A stretch of DNA of 64,000 nucleotides from Oceanobacillus jeddahensis (GTDB taxonomy: Bacteria; Bacillota; Bacilli; Bacillales; Amphibacillaceae), in assembly GCF_000750635.1 (NCBI RefSeq), contig NZ_CCDM010000002.1, positions 558,001-622,000 on the forward strand, written 5' to 3'. Positions 24,660 to 34,460 of the stretch are shown one piece after another; position 1 is the first letter of the stretch; the number at the start of each line of letters is the position of its first letter. Made by a program: the position numbers and the translations under genes. The notes under the pieces were generated by a model that made no database searches, had not been told where the DNA came from, and saw only the letters and a program-made list of their open reading frames with translations.

Positions 24660-25793
24660 TTGATTTATTTTGATAATAGCGCAACCACAAAACCACATCC
24701 AGAAGTAATTGACAGTTTTACAAAAGTATCCGCTCATTACTTCGCTAACCCTTCATCCATACACCCTCTAGGTGGACAAGTAGAAAAATTGCTGGAGGCA
24801 GCCAGGCAACAAGCAGCAGATTTAATTGATGTTCCTAAAGAAACAGTCATTTTTACTTCAGGAGGAACAGAAGGAAATAATACAGCAATCAAAGGAGTCG
24901 CTCTGGAGCATCAATCACGAGGCAAACATATTATTACCACTACGGCGGAGCATCCATCGATTCATGATACTTGCGAGAGCCTGGAAAAGTTTGGCTTTGA
25001 AATTACTTATTTGCCAGTGACAAAAGATGGAACGGTTTCTGCAGCCGAGGTTGAAAAAGCCGTTCGAAAGGATACAATCCTTGTGACGATGATGCAGGTG
25101 AATAATGAAATTGGTTCTATTCAACCGATTGAAGAAATTGCAAATGTTTTACAAAAGTATCCGAAAGTATTATTTCATGTGGATGCTGTTCAAGGGCTGG
25201 GGAAGGTTCCTTTAAAGCTTGCAGATACAGGGATTGATCTCTGCACTTTTTCTGGTCATAAAATTCATGGACTAAAAGGAACAGGAATTTTGTATGTTAA
25301 TCATACAGCAAAATTATATCCGCTTCTTCACGGTGGCAGTCAGGAATCTGGTATACGTTCAGGGACGGAGAATGTAGCTGGTGCTGTGTCATTTGTAAAA
25401 GCATTACGATTAATCAAAGAAAAACAGCAGCGTAATATTTTAAAAAAACTGCATGATAAGCTTATGGAAGAACTTTATCAGATGGAGGGCATTGAAATAA
25501 ATAGCCCGGCGGATGGAGCGCATCATATTGTTCATTTTTCCGTTCCGGGTATAAAGCCAGAGGTTATTATCCATAGCTTAAGTCAGAAGGAAATATATAT
25601 TTCTACAAAGTCGGCTTGTTCCTCCCGTGACCAGGCAGAGAGTCATGTGCTGGTTGCTTGTGGAAAAGCAAATGATATTGCTTCTTCCGGCTTGCGAATC
25701 AGTTTTTCCTATGAGAATACAGAAGAAGAAGTAGCTATTTTTGTGAAAGAATTAAAAAAAGCAATTCAACAATTTAAAGAAGTATTGAGGTAG
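24660..25793 (+). CDS. Cysteine desulfurase, probably the ThiI partner
   Basis: This PLP enzyme of 377 residues takes sulfur from cysteine as an enzyme-bound persulfide. Lys201 (FSGHKIHG) holds PLP, His98 (TAEHPS) is the catalytic-region histidine, and Cys320 (TKSACSSRDQ) is the persulfide cysteine. TTG 24660 was chosen: AGAAGGTGG is at normal distance and the start MIYFDNSATT is conserved in the family. It precedes thiI by 5 bp, as nifZ does in Bacillus, where the pair makes 4-thiouridine in tRNA. IscS-type iron-sulfur assembly is less likely without iscU. Confidence 0.93.
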   Translation: MIYFDNSATTKPHPEVIDSFTKVSAHYFANPSSIHPLGGQVEKLLEAARQQAADLIDVPKETVIFTSGGTEGNNTAIKGVALEHQSRGKHIITTTAEHPSIHDTCESLEKFGFEITYLPVTKDGTVSAAEVEKAVRKDTILVTMMQVNNEIGSIQPIEEIANVLQKYPKVLFHVDAVQGLGKVPLKLADTGIDLCTFSGHKIHGLKGTGILYVNHTAKLYPLLHGGSQESGIRSGTENVAGAVSFVKALRLIKEKQQRNILKKLHDKLMEELYQMEGIEINSPADGAHHIVHFSVPGIKPEVIIHSLSQKEIYISTKSACSSRDQAESHVLVACGKANDIASSGLRISFSYENTEEEVAIFVKELKKAIQQFKEVLR

Positions 25794-25798
25794 ATAAT

Positions 25799-27001
25799 AT
25801 GCAATATGATCATATATTAATCCGTTATGGAGAATTAGCGTTAAAAGGAAAAAATGCGAAACAATTTATATTAAAGCTTCATGATAATATTCATCAAAAA
25901 GTAAAAGAATTTGATGGTGTCAAGGTAATGCGGACACAAGGCAGAATGTTTGTTTTATTGAATGGCAATGATCCAGAACCAATCGTGGAGAAATTACGTA
26001 ATGTTTTTGGTATTCATAGCCTGAGCTTAGCAATTCGTGTGGAGAATGATGTAGAAGAAATGAAAGAAGCTGCGCTTTATGCGTTGCAGCAGGAAGCAAA
26101 TGTGAAAACATTTAAAATGAGCGTCCGTCGAACAAAAAAAGATTTCCCAAAACGCTCGGGCGAAATGAATCATCTATTAGGCAGTCATTTATTAACAAAT
26201 ACAGACGGAATTACCGTAGATGTACACAATCCTGACTTGGAAATTAAAGTAGAGATAAGGAAGGAAGCTACTTATATTACGAGTGGAACAATTATGTGCC
26301 GGGGCGGATTGCCGGTTGGGACCTCCGGGAAGTCACTGCTCTTACTTTCAGGCGGTATTGATAGTCCGGTTGCCGGCTTTTTAGCAATGAAAAGAGGCGT
26401 TCATTTAGAGGCCATTCATTTTCATTCTCCGCCGTTTACAAGTGAACGTGCCAAACAAAAAGTATTAGATTTAGCAAAGCAACTGACCAAATATGGAAAA
26501 TCAATCAAGGTGCATATTGTTCCGTTTACAAAATTACAGCAGGAAATTTTTAGAGAGATGCCTAATGATTATGCAATGACGATTATGCGCCGCGTTATGT
26601 TCCGGGTCAGTGAACAGCTTTGTGAACGTGAAGGGATTTTATCTCTGACTACGGGAGAAAATCTTGGACAGGTAGCAAGTCAAACAATGGACAGCATGCA
26701 TACGATCAACGAAGTAACCAATTATCCAATTATTCGTCCATTAGTTGCGATGGATAAGGATGAGGTCATTCACATTGCACAGGATATCGGAACCTATGAG
26801 ACATCCATTTTACCATATGAGGATTGTTGTACGATCTTTGTACCGAAGTCTCCAAAAACAAAGCCGAAGCGGGATAAAGTGAATTTTTATGAGTCGAGAT
26901 ATGATTTTACGCCATCAATTGAAGAAGCGATAGAGGGTATTGAGACAATAAAAGTAACGGAGAAGACTTTATTCAATGAAGATTTTACAGATCTATTCTA
27001 A
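25799..27001 (+). CDS. thiI: tRNA 4-thiouridine synthase ThiI
   Basis: This ATP-dependent enzyme of 400 residues adenylates U8 of tRNA and inserts sulfur. An N-terminal ferredoxin-like/THUMP region (about 1-165) is followed by the PP-loop LLLSGGIDSPVAGF at about 183-196 and a segment EDCCTIFVPKSPKTKP near 340. There is no C-terminal rhodanese domain, the normal form in Firmicutes, so sulfur is expected from the adjacent desulfurase. The gene starts five bases after that gene's stop codon, so the two are co-expressed. Confidence 0.96.
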   Translation: MQYDHILIRYGELALKGKNAKQFILKLHDNIHQKVKEFDGVKVMRTQGRMFVLLNGNDPEPIVEKLRNVFGIHSLSLAIRVENDVEEMKEAALYALQQEANVKTFKMSVRRTKKDFPKRSGEMNHLLGSHLLTNTDGITVDVHNPDLEIKVEIRKEATYITSGTIMCRGGLPVGTSGKSLLLLSGGIDSPVAGFLAMKRGVHLEAIHFHSPPFTSERAKQKVLDLAKQLTKYGKSIKVHIVPFTKLQQEIFREMPNDYAMTIMRRVMFRVSEQLCEREGILSLTTGENLGQVASQTMDSMHTINEVTNYPIIRPLVAMDKDEVIHIAQDIGTYETSILPYEDCCTIFVPKSPKTKPKRDKVNFYESRYDFTPSIEEAIEGIETIKVTEKTLFNEDFTDLF

Positions 27002-27037
27002 GTAATAGATAAAGAAAAAATTACCAAAATAATAAAT

Positions 27038-27067
27038 GCATGTTTTCATCCTGCTTGGCACATTCTA
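27038..27067 (+). promoter_or_regulatory. Sigma-G-type promoter of the SASP gene
   Basis: GCATG (27038-27042), 18 bases, CATTCTA (27061-27067). This fits the forespore sigma-G pattern GHATR-N17/18-CATNHTA and lies 23 bases before the SASP start. Confidence 0.7.
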
Positions 27068-27090
27068 TAAGTACCAAGGAGGTGAACAAC

Positions 27091-27288
27091 ATGGCAAACA
27101 ATAACTCAAATCAATTAGTTGTTCCAGGAGTGCAACAAGCACTTGATCAAATGAAATACGAAATTGCTCAGGAATTTGGTGTTCAACTTGGTCCTGACTC
27201 AACTTCTCGTGCTAACGGATCTGTTGGTGGAGAAATCACGAAAAGATTAGTAACAATGGCTGAGCAACAATTTGGTGGAACTAAATAA
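27091..27288 (+). CDS. Small acid-soluble spore protein, alpha/beta type
   Basis: This 65-residue DNA-binding protein coats and protects spore DNA and is degraded at germination. The protease site region is seen as [13 protein letters not shown] and the conserved DNA-contact end as [21 protein letters not shown] (split here for length: [14 protein letters not shown], then LVTMAEQ). The N-terminus is Asn-rich ([12 protein letters not shown]). AAGGAGGTG stands before ATG 27091. It follows thiI and occupies the place of sspA in Bacillus. A terminator follows the stop codon. Confidence 0.96.
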   Translation: MANNNSNQLVVPGVQQALDQMKYEIAQEFGVQLGPDSTSRANGSVGGEITKRLVTMAEQQFGGTK

Positions 27289-27302
27289 TAAAATGAATGG
27301 CT

Positions 27303-27334
27303 GGCTGTCTCTGCTTATGTAGAGGCAGCCTTTA
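27303..27334 (+). terminator. SASP gene terminator
   Basis: ggctgtctct (27303-27312) pairs with agaggcagcc (27321-27330), with one G-U pair, then tttaatttt. Confidence 0.8.
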
Positions 27335-27362
27335 ATTTTGATAGAAATGGATGATGATATGA

Positions 27363-28193
27363 TTTATTCCTTTATTACCTCAACTTTTACACCTAAGAAT
27401 ATATATCTTGCTATTTCCGGATTATCAAGTTCTTCTTTATTGTGCTTGCTTTTGATTAAATCAGCTTTTTTTGAACGAATGATAGTGCATAACTCCCGCT
27501 CCGGCCAACCACTCCGCTTTCCATGGGGACGGCTTCAGCTAACTTGAAAAGAAGACCGCTTTTCAAGTGGATCTTCAGCTCGCCCTGTTCCCATAGGAGT
27601 CTACGTGGTTGGTCTCCGCTGAATTTGGATTCTACAGCGAATGAATGAAATAACATCCTGTTGCGGTGGACGAAATAGTATATCTATCCCTTGATGACAC
27701 GATCATTCCGTTATTGTAAAAGGTTGGTTTAGCAGTTCGAATCAAAACAGCATGGATAGTTAACATCAGGAATAGCTAGCTTTCATACACAAAAGAAATC
27801 ATTGCTGAACATTTTTACCATGCACTACGAAAAACCTCTTCTGTCTGATCTACCTTTTTTGTTCAGCTATTCCACGTATAGAGTACCATACTAGCGGAGG
27901 CGGATCGTTTTGACTCCTGAGGGATCAGCACCATCTGAAGATCCACTTTTGCCAAGTGCTCTTCTTGGCAAAAGTTAGCTGAAGAGCGTGCCCTTAGGCA
28001 GACTAAAGTCGCAACGTCCTGGGGTTGGGGCTGCGATTACTCGCCCCATCAAAAAACCGTTGTACGTCGGTAAGCAAAACGGTCCACCGCAGCGGTATTT
28101 TACACTACACCTTCTCTTCTTTTTATTGAAGGAACAATCAACTCCTGTTTCTATGGAAATGAAGTTACTTTCTAATGTGCGAAAGTTGAGTTT
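27363..28193. repeat. Long dispersed intergenic repeat, copy 1 (interrupted)
   Basis: This sequence aligns with 60361-60873. The strongest block is 62 identical bases at 27683-27744 and 60698-60759. Copy 1 contains about 330 extra bases (about 27820-28150), absent from copy 2. They include a ttttgccaag/cttggcaaaa hairpin and the gcgattactcgcccc motif at 28033. No protein-like reading is credible in the region. It fills most of the gap between the SASP and NAD kinase genes. Confidence 0.75.
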
Positions 28194-28356
28194 ATTAATA
28201 AAAAATCAGCAAAAAACCTGCGCTTCACGAATGAAGGAGCATATCACAAGTGAAGGGCAGGCTCTGGATAATTGGATCGTGGAAGCAGGTTTCTTACATC
28301 GGGCATACATAATGCGTTAAAACCAGCAAGTGAAAGATCGGCTGCCAGCATAAAAG

Positions 28357-28409
28357 AAACCTTATCCCACCCGGATGGTTGACACTGTACTGCCGGGCTG
28401 GGGTTCTTT
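28357..28409. terminator. Terminator of nadK
   Basis: agaaaccttatcccacccgg and ccgggctggggttctttct form a long imperfect stem just past the minus-strand stop codon of the NAD kinase gene. Confidence 0.6.
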
Positions 28410-29207
28410 CTACAAGAAAGTGCGCTGGATACGATTCCAGAAAGTATTGTTTGTCATTTTTACAGTTTTAATTACGGTGTCGTCCATTTCAATATCAACA
28501 TGATGAATACGTTGCACTGGCCATGCTTCGTTATCCAAACTGATAATTGGATGGTCATTACCGTTCTGAATAACTGCTAATTGTAACTTTCTATCTTTAT
28601 TTAAAATAAAAGAAGATCCTAGCGTACGGTAGTTATTATTATTTAAAGAAGCAACTTCAGAAACTTGAAAGCTGGAAAGCAACGGATCAATGACCGCTCC
28701 ATGGGCAGACTTGGAATAGCCGGTACTTCCAGTAGGAGTTGAAACGACCATCCCGTCTCCACGAAATGTTTCAAAATGTTCGTCATCAATTTTGACATCA
28801 ATAACAATTGTTTTAATAATACTGGAACGCAGAGATACCTCATTTAAACAATAAAAAGGTTTTTCACCATCAACACTTACTTTAATCGTCGGAAAACGAC
28901 GAACTTCAATTTTATTATTTGTTACTGCATCAATCATTTCATCAAATTTGGTTATACTAAAATCACAATATAATCCAATTTGTTCATCTTCTGTAATACC
29001 AGTATAAATACAGTCCTGGCGAAATCCGGTTTGACGGACAGCTTGTAGAAAAGTGCCATCACCACCAAAACTAACAATAATAGATGCCTCTTTAGGGTCA
29101 CTAACGACTTGTAAACCGTTCTGTTCAGCAGCTGATTTTAAATAGTCTGTTTTATTGCCTTCTTGCCGGGGATGGTAAAAAAAGAAAATGTTATTACGAT
29201 TTTGCAT
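28410..29207 (-). CDS. nadK: NAD kinase
   Basis: This enzyme phosphorylates NAD to NADP in the cytoplasm. It has 265 residues. FGGDGTFLQAVRQT places the GGDG motif with catalytic Asp50; STPTGSTGYSKSAHG is the second conserved nucleotide-binding region; CLNEVSLRSS supplies the NE motif. ATG 29207 was chosen because GGAGG lies eight bases upstream, while the outer in-frame ATG would sit upstream of that site. In Bacillus the second NAD kinase gene (nadK2/ppnKB) sits here, near ytfI. Confidence 0.95.
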   Translation of the reverse strand: MQNRNNIFFFYHPRQEGNKTDYLKSAAEQNGLQVVSDPKEASIIVSFGGDGTFLQAVRQTGFRQDCIYTGITEDEQIGLYCDFSITKFDEMIDAVTNNKIEVRRFPTIKVSVDGEKPFYCLNEVSLRSSIIKTIVIDVKIDDEHFETFRGDGMVVSTPTGSTGYSKSAHGAVIDPLLSSFQVSEVASLNNNNYRTLGSSFILNKDRKLQLAVIQNGNDHPIISLDNEAWPVQRIHHVDIEMDDTVIKTVKMTNNTFWNRIQRTFL

Positions 29208-29525
29208 TTGATAACCTCCAAACAAAATATGATGATGCTGTCATCTTCTGTCACGCTCCTGTTTTCATATTAAAGTCTGACAGGAGCGTCTGAAGTGTGT
29301 TTTTCTTATACTTTTCTTTATCACGGAGAACCGCTCGTAAAACTTCCACTGAATGAAGTTTCGTTTTATCTGAAAGAAAAGGCGGGTCTCTTAAAAAATA
29401 AGATTGTACTTACTCTTATCATAACATTTTCTAAGCTGTATTTCTCTTTAGAATATGAACAGACAGTGAATGGAAATAAGAAAAAATGATTATTAGATAT
29501 ATTAAATCATTCAGGAGAGCTGATT

Positions 29526-30086
29526 ATGGATAGTTTATACATTTTTTTGATTCTTATTGCAGGAATTGTTTTGATCCTCGTATTTTTTCTGAGAAGCAAA
29601 TGGGTTGTGAAAATCAATTATCAATTTCCAGAAATGGATAATATGCAAATCTCAGTCTTTTTTTATAACTGGTGTGTACTAAAACAGAAGAAACTGCGTA
29701 TATCAAGTCAAAAAGAAATGGAAAAAGGATATATTCATTTTTATAAGCTTTTGCGGGAGAAGAAGCTTCATTTGTTAAAAGAACTACGATTTCAAGCTCT
29801 ACTAAAAGAAATAAAGGTGCTTGAATTGACATGGAGTACAAAAGGCGGAACAGGAAATGCATTTTCCACTTCGATCACCAGTGGGACGATTTGGGCAATG
29901 AAAGGCTGGTTGATTGGCTATCTCACGCAACAGCTTGATTTCTGTAAAAATCCACAAATTCATGTTCAGCCTGATTTTCAAAACAGCAGTTTACAGACCA
30001 GGTTTTCATGTATGATTTCCTTTCGCTTAGGAAAAACTATTCTAGGAATCATGCGCGTTTTGAAAATAAAGGAGGTAAAAAAATGA
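29526..30086 (+). CDS. ytfI: DUF2953 membrane-anchored protein (YtfI-like)
   Basis: This 186-residue protein has one N-terminal helix (about residues 4-22, IFLILIAGIVLILVFFL) and a domain with the family segments LELTWSTKGGTGNAFSTSI and NPQIHVQPDFQNSSLQTRFS. The function is unknown. The gene overlaps ytfJ by four bases (ATGA) and so is translationally coupled to it. The gene pair is conserved in spore-formers, which suggests a role in sporulation or spore envelope work. GGAGAG precedes the ATG. Confidence 0.88.
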   Translation: MDSLYIFLILIAGIVLILVFFLRSKWVVKINYQFPEMDNMQISVFFYNWCVLKQKKLRISSQKEMEKGYIHFYKLLREKKLHLLKELRFQALLKEIKVLELTWSTKGGTGNAFSTSITSGTIWAMKGWLIGYLTQQLDFCKNPQIHVQPDFQNSSLQTRFSCMISFRLGKTILGIMRVLKIKEVKK

Positions 30087-30598
30087 CAGAACATCCGATA
30101 GAAGGGTTAATGTCGAGTGCAATGAAAAATATACAAAAGATGGTTGAAGTCAATACAATTGTAGGCGATCCATTAAAAGCACCAGATGGAACAGTAATTA
30201 TTCCGGTGTCCAAAGTTGGCTTTGGCTTCGCGGCAGGGGGAAGTGAATTTATGCCTGGAGAAATAAAGTCAAGTGAATTTGAAGAGCATGAGATTCCGTT
30301 TGGAGGCGGAAGCGGTGGAGGAGTATCCATCACGCCAGTTGCTTTCTTAGTATTAAAAGAAGGGAATATGGATTTGGTGCATATGGATCAGCATACACAT
30401 TTATATGAAAAAATAATTGATTTATTACCGGAGTTACTCCAGCGGACAAATAAATCCAGAAAAGGAAAAGACGAAGAACGTAGTGTAGAACAGAAACATC
30501 ATAAAAAAGAAGAGAAAGAACCAATTAAAGCTGCTGAAAAAGAACCAAAGGAAGAAAAAGGAGAATTGGAATCAATTCTTACTCGTTTTGAAATTTAA
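30083..30598 (+). CDS. ytfJ: Sporulation protein YtfJ (GerW family)
   Basis: This 171-residue protein of the GerW/YtfJ family is found in spore-formers and needed for efficient germination in some species. The conserved start MTEHPIEGLMSSAMKNIQKM is followed by VGDPLKAPDGTVIIPVSKV and a glycine-rich FGGGSGGGVSITPVAF. The last 35 residues are a Lys/Glu-rich tail. ATG 30083 follows AAAGGAGG and overlaps the ytfI stop; longer readings upstream have no ribosome site. Confidence 0.94.
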   Translation: MTEHPIEGLMSSAMKNIQKMVEVNTIVGDPLKAPDGTVIIPVSKVGFGFAAGGSEFMPGEIKSSEFEEHEIPFGGGSGGGVSITPVAFLVLKEGNMDLVHMDQHTHLYEKIIDLLPELLQRTNKSRKGKDEERSVEQKHHKKEEKEPIKAAEKEPKEEKGELESILTRFEI

Positions 30599-30691
30599 GT
30601 TTGCAAGTAGTACCTATGATTGGACAGGTAATCGAATAAACCCCATAATAGTAATTGAATTAAAATTGTAAAGATGGGGAGGAGAAATATC

Positions 30692-31192
30692 ATGCCAAAA
30701 CAAGTTACATTCAAACAAGAACCAGTTACATTATTAGGAGAAGAACAAAAAGTAGGAAATCAAGCTCCTGACTTTACTGTACTTGCAAATGATTTATCTG
30801 AGAAAACATTAGCAGATTACGAAGGAAAAACAAAATTAATTAGTGTTGTTCCTTCGCTGGATACTGGTGTATGTTCTGATCAGACTCGTCGTTTTAATGA
30901 GGAAGCAGCCAGTTTAGATAATGTGTCTGTGCTGACAATCAGCATGGATTTACCATTTGCTCAAGCACGTTGGTGTGGCGCCAATGGAATTGAAAACGTA
31001 GAAACTTTATCCGATCATCGTTCAGCAGATTTCGGTGAGAAGTATGGCGTGCTTATTGAAGAGCTACGGTTGTTATCCCGTTCGATTTTTGTAGTGGATG
31101 AAAACAATAAAATTACGTATGTGGAATATGTTCCGGAAGTATCCGATCATCCAGACTATGATGCTGTATTAGAGCATTTAAAATCAAAATAA
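30692..31192 (+). CDS. tpx: Thiol peroxidase
   Basis: This atypical 2-Cys peroxiredoxin of 166 residues reduces hydrogen and alkyl peroxides with thioredoxin. The peroxidatic Cys61 lies in SLDTGVCSDQTRRF and the resolving Cys95 in QARWCGANG. The helix segment SDHRSADFGEKYGVLIEE is family-typical. ATG 30692 follows GGGGAGGAG at seven bases. It keeps its Bacillus place between ytfJ and ytxK and ends at a terminator. Confidence 0.96.
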   Translation: MPKQVTFKQEPVTLLGEEQKVGNQAPDFTVLANDLSEKTLADYEGKTKLISVVPSLDTGVCSDQTRRFNEEAASLDNVSVLTISMDLPFAQARWCGANGIENVETLSDHRSADFGEKYGVLIEELRLLSRSIFVVDENNKITYVEYVPEVSDHPDYDAVLEHLKSK

Positions 31193-31200
31193 TGACCAAT

Positions 31201-31232
31201 AAAAGCATGATTCTGTTTGAGTCATGCTTTTT
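31201..31232 (+). terminator. tpx terminator
   Basis: aaaagcatga and tcatgctttt pair perfectly over a ten-base loop, followed by T residues. The rest of the gap to ytxK (to 31554) holds a degenerate piece of the intergenic repeat near 31262-31310 (acccgtcccatc) and AT-rich DNA. Confidence 0.85.
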
Positions 31233-31554
31233 AACATGACATAATATGAAACCTCTCTTCACCCTCCTCTCACTAGGTGAACCTACAGCTACCCGTCCCA
31301 TCAGAAAAAGGTTATACTATAGTGAAATAACACCTCATTTTTGCATGATAGAAAAGTACGATGGATAAGATATCTTAGTATTGATATTTGTCACACGACG
31401 CGACTGTTCATATTCGATGAAAGAAAAATAATTGAATGTCTGAGATTTTCTCATCCTCGTAAATATTTTATATGGAAATGATGAAATTTCTTTTACATCT
31501 GGTAGAAGTATTGTTAAAATAGAAAGTTGTCAGCTTTGGATAGGAGGACATACT

Positions 31555-32547
31555 ATGGAGCAATCAAATGTCGAGAAATTATTTAAATGTATGGATGAAG
31601 TAACTGAAATTATACAAAACGCTAAAAATGAAACCTATCTGGAAAGTTTGATCATAGCCTTAAATACCATCTTAGGTGAGGAAGCTCAAGATGAGTTGGA
31701 TGATGTTACAAAACACAAGGTTGCAAAACCAATGAAAACATTTAATGAAGAAGAACTTGATGCAGAATCGTATCGAAAAGCATTAAGTCTTTCTATTTTA
31801 AAAGGAATGAAAGGCGCGTCACAACAGCAGCATTTAATGACACCTGATACGGTTGGTTTTTTAATCAGTTACCTGGTAAATAAATTGATTGATAAAGAGG
31901 GACAAATAAGTCTTTTTGACCCGGCCAGTGGAACAGCTAATTTATTAACAACGGTTTTGAATCAAATGCAAAATCCATTTAAAGCATATGCTTCTGAAGT
32001 CGATCCTACATTGATAGAATTAGCAGTGTTAAATGCCAATTTGCAGAAAAAAGAAATTAGCTTCTACCATCAAGATAGTTTAAGACCTTTCCTGATAGAG
32101 CCTGTAGATATGGTTGTGACGGATCTTCCAGTTGGATATTATCCGGATGATGTCACAGCAGAGGAATATCAATTAAAGGCGGAGGAAGGTCATTCTTATG
32201 CCCACCATTTATTTATTGAGCAGAGCTTGAAGTATTTGAAGGATGGTGGATTCTTTATCGGCGTCATCCCGGAATTTTTATTTGATAGTGATCAATCAGA
32301 CAAGCTGCATGCATTCTTACAAGAAGCCGCACATATTGTCGGAGTTATACGATTGCCAGAAACATCTTTCAAGTCCAAAAATCAGGCGAAAAGTGTATTA
32401 ATCTTGCAGAAAAAAGGGAATGGTACAAAAGAACCGAAACAACCGTTACTTGTACAATTGCCTTCATTTAAGAATGCTCAAGCGATGGCAGATATCATCA
32501 AACAGGTCAATCAATGGTTTACATCTTATCCAAATAGGATTAAATGA
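31555..32547 (+). CDS. ytxK: Class I SAM-dependent methyltransferase, N6-adenine-type fold (YtxK-like)
   Basis: This 330-residue protein has an N-terminal helical part (1-100) and a Rossmann methyltransferase domain. FDPASGTANLLTTVL at about residue 119 is motif I. VVTDLPVGYYP near 195 takes the place of the catalytic NPPY or DPPY, so true DNA adenine methylation is doubtful. It resembles the M subunit of type I systems but has no specificity or restriction partner. In Bacillus the same gene sits between tpx and ackA. GGAGG precedes the ATG, and ackA follows after 21 bp. Confidence 0.9.
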   Translation: MEQSNVEKLFKCMDEVTEIIQNAKNETYLESLIIALNTILGEEAQDELDDVTKHKVAKPMKTFNEEELDAESYRKALSLSILKGMKGASQQQHLMTPDTVGFLISYLVNKLIDKEGQISLFDPASGTANLLTTVLNQMQNPFKAYASEVDPTLIELAVLNANLQKKEISFYHQDSLRPFLIEPVDMVVTDLPVGYYPDDVTAEEYQLKAEEGHSYAHHLFIEQSLKYLKDGGFFIGVIPEFLFDSDQSDKLHAFLQEAAHIVGVIRLPETSFKSKNQAKSVLILQKKGNGTKEPKQPLLVQLPSFKNAQAMADIIKQVNQWFTSYPNRIK

Positions 32548-32568
32548 GAATATAGGAGTGGAATGAAA

Positions 32569-33753
32569 ATGAGTAATGTATTAGCAATTAATGCTGGAAG
32601 TTCATCTTTAAAATTTCAGCTTATTAAAATGCCGGAAGAAGACGTAGCTGCAATCGGCCTGGTAGAAAGAATTGGATTACCAGAATCTATTTTTAAAATG
32701 GAAGCAAATGGGGAAGAGGAAAAAACCGTTACAGACATTCCAGATCACAGTGTGGCAGTAAAAATGTTATTAGATGCTTTAATTTCTCAAGGAATTATTC
32801 AATCATTTGATGAGATTGATGCTGTTGGACACCGTGTTGTTCATGGGGGAGAATATTTCTCTGACTCCGTTCTATTAGATGATGAAACGATTCAAAAAAT
32901 TGAAGAAGTATCGGAACTGGCTCCATTGCATAACCCTGCAAACTTAACTGGAATCAATGCTTTCAAAGAAATTCTGCCAAATGTTCCAATGGTTGCCGTA
33001 TTTGATACAGCATTCCATCAGTCTATGCCGGCATCTTCTTATTTATATAGCTTGCCAAGAAACTATTATGAAGACTATGGAATTCGTAAATATGGTTTCC
33101 ACGGAACTTCTCATAAATATGTCTCTGAGCGTGCGGCAGAGCTTTTAGGCAGACCATTGGAAAGCCTTCGTTTGATTTCTTGTCATATTGGTAACGGTGC
33201 TAGTGTGACAGCTATTAAAGATGGTAAATCAATTGATACTTCAATGGGCTTCACTCCACTAGCCGGAGTAACGATGGGGACCAGATCTGGAAATATTGAC
33301 CCTGCCTTGATTCCTTATATTATGCAGCGTACCGGAAAAACCGTTGATGAGGTACTGCATGTATTGAATAAAGAAAGTGGAATGCTGGCATTATCCGGGT
33401 TCTCCAGTGATTTACGTGATATTCAGGATGAAGCAGATACAAATGAACGAGCAGAACTTGCGTTAAATGTATTTGCAGGACGTATCCATAAATATATTGG
33501 ATCGTATGCTGCTAAAATGAATGGCGTAGATGCAATTATTTTCACTGCAGGTGTAGGAGAAAATAGTATTGCTATTCGTGAAAAAATTCTTACTGGTTTA
33601 GAATTCATGGGCATTTATTGGGATCCAAAACTAAATGATGTCCGCGGAAAAGAACAATTTATCAACTATCCGCATTCTCCAGTAAAAGTAATGGTCATTC
33701 CAACGAATGAAGAAGTCATGATTGCCCGGGATACGGTTCGTTTAAGTCGATAA
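32569..33753 (+). CDS. ackA: Acetate kinase
   Basis: This enzyme interconverts acetyl phosphate plus ADP with acetate plus ATP in overflow metabolism. It has 394 residues. The N-terminal phosphate loop [13 protein letters not shown], then [43 protein letters not shown] and FTAGVGENS are all typical of the ASKHA fold. ATG 32569 was chosen over 32563 by distance from AGGAG. It probably shares a transcript with ytxK and ends in a perfect 15-bp terminator stem. Confidence 0.97.
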   Translation: MSNVLAINAGSSSLKFQLIKMPEEDVAAIGLVERIGLPESIFKMEANGEEEKTVTDIPDHSVAVKMLLDALISQGIIQSFDEIDAVGHRVVHGGEYFSDSVLLDDETIQKIEEVSELAPLHNPANLTGINAFKEILPNVPMVAVFDTAFHQSMPASSYLYSLPRNYYEDYGIRKYGFHGTSHKYVSERAAELLGRPLESLRLISCHIGNGASVTAIKDGKSIDTSMGFTPLAGVTMGTRSGNIDPALIPYIMQRTGKTVDEVLHVLNKESGMLALSGFSSDLRDIQDEADTNERAELALNVFAGRIHKYIGSYAAKMNGVDAIIFTAGVGENSIAIREKILTGLEFMGIYWDPKLNDVRGKEQFINYPHSPVKVMVIPTNEEVMIARDTVRLSR

Positions 33754-33770
33754 TACTGGTTTTGACCTGG

Positions 33771-33815
33771 AAAAGCCTTTTTACTCTTAATATTTATGGA
33801 GTAAAAAGGCTTTTT
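33771..33815. terminator. Bidirectional terminator after ackA
   Basis: aaaagcctttttact and agtaaaaaggctttt pair perfectly (15 bp) over a 15-base loop, with T- and A-tracts on both sides, between ackA and the convergent universal stress gene. Confidence 0.9.
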
Positions 33816-33866
33816 AGTACATTTTAATTAGAAAGTAAAAGCTCCTTAAAGATGTGGTTTCTGTTT

Positions 33867-34295
33867 CTAGCGAATAACAAGTGTATCACAACTAGAATAT
33901 CTGGTAATGCTTTCAGATACACTTCCAATTAAGAAACGCTCTACTGCGTTCATACCAGTTGCACCACAAATAATTAGATCAGCTTCAAAATTATTAGCTA
34001 TTTCTTTTGCAATTTTTACTTTAGGAGATCCATACTCAATACAGCGGACGATATCTGTTACACCAGCTGCTTCAGCTTGCTCAACATAATCATCCAATAA
34101 TTCTTTTGCATACGTTTCTGCTCTTTCAGATAAAGAGCGGTCATATGCTTCAGCTGTGGAAAAAGTACGAGAGTCCACTACATGAGCAAGAATTAGTCGG
34201 GCATTGTTTCGTTTAGCGATATCGAGTGATTTACTAAAAGCTTTTTCAGCAGCTTTAGATCCATCTACTGCGACAACAATATTTTTATATTCCAT
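33867..34295 (-). CDS. Universal stress protein (UspA family)
   Basis: This single-domain protein of 142 residues has the ATP-binding signature GATGMNAVERFLIGSVSES (G-2x-G-9x-G-S) in its C-terminal half and an N-terminal strand NIVVAVDGSKAAEKA. Such proteins bind ATP and modulate stress survival; the target is unknown. AGGGGAGA precedes the ATG. It is single and convergent with ackA, as in several Bacilli. Confidence 0.92.
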   Translation of the reverse strand: MEYKNIVVAVDGSKAAEKAFSKSLDIAKRNNARLILAHVVDSRTFSTAEAYDRSLSERAETYAKELLDDYVEQAEAAGVTDIVRCIEYGSPKVKIAKEIANNFEADLIICGATGMNAVERFLIGSVSESITRYSSCDTLVIR

Positions 34296-34460
34296 GATTC
34301 ATCTCCCCTTTCTACTATTATTATATACCTGTTTTGGAAGCGTTACAAACAAATATCTGTAAATCACATAAGATTTCGAAAAATAGTCAAAGATAGAGGG
34401 GGAACCCTTTTTCTATTCGAAAAAGGGTTGACAACAAAGCAGATGGCAAATCGAAAATGA

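Noticed and set aside
27338..27656. Short frames on both strands next to the SASP gene
   Set aside because: They lie in the repeated DNA shared with 60361-60873 and are not kept open in both copies.
27988..28320. 110-codon plus-strand frame
   Set aside because: It runs through the dispersed repeat and its motif; the composition is not protein-like and there is no ribosome site.
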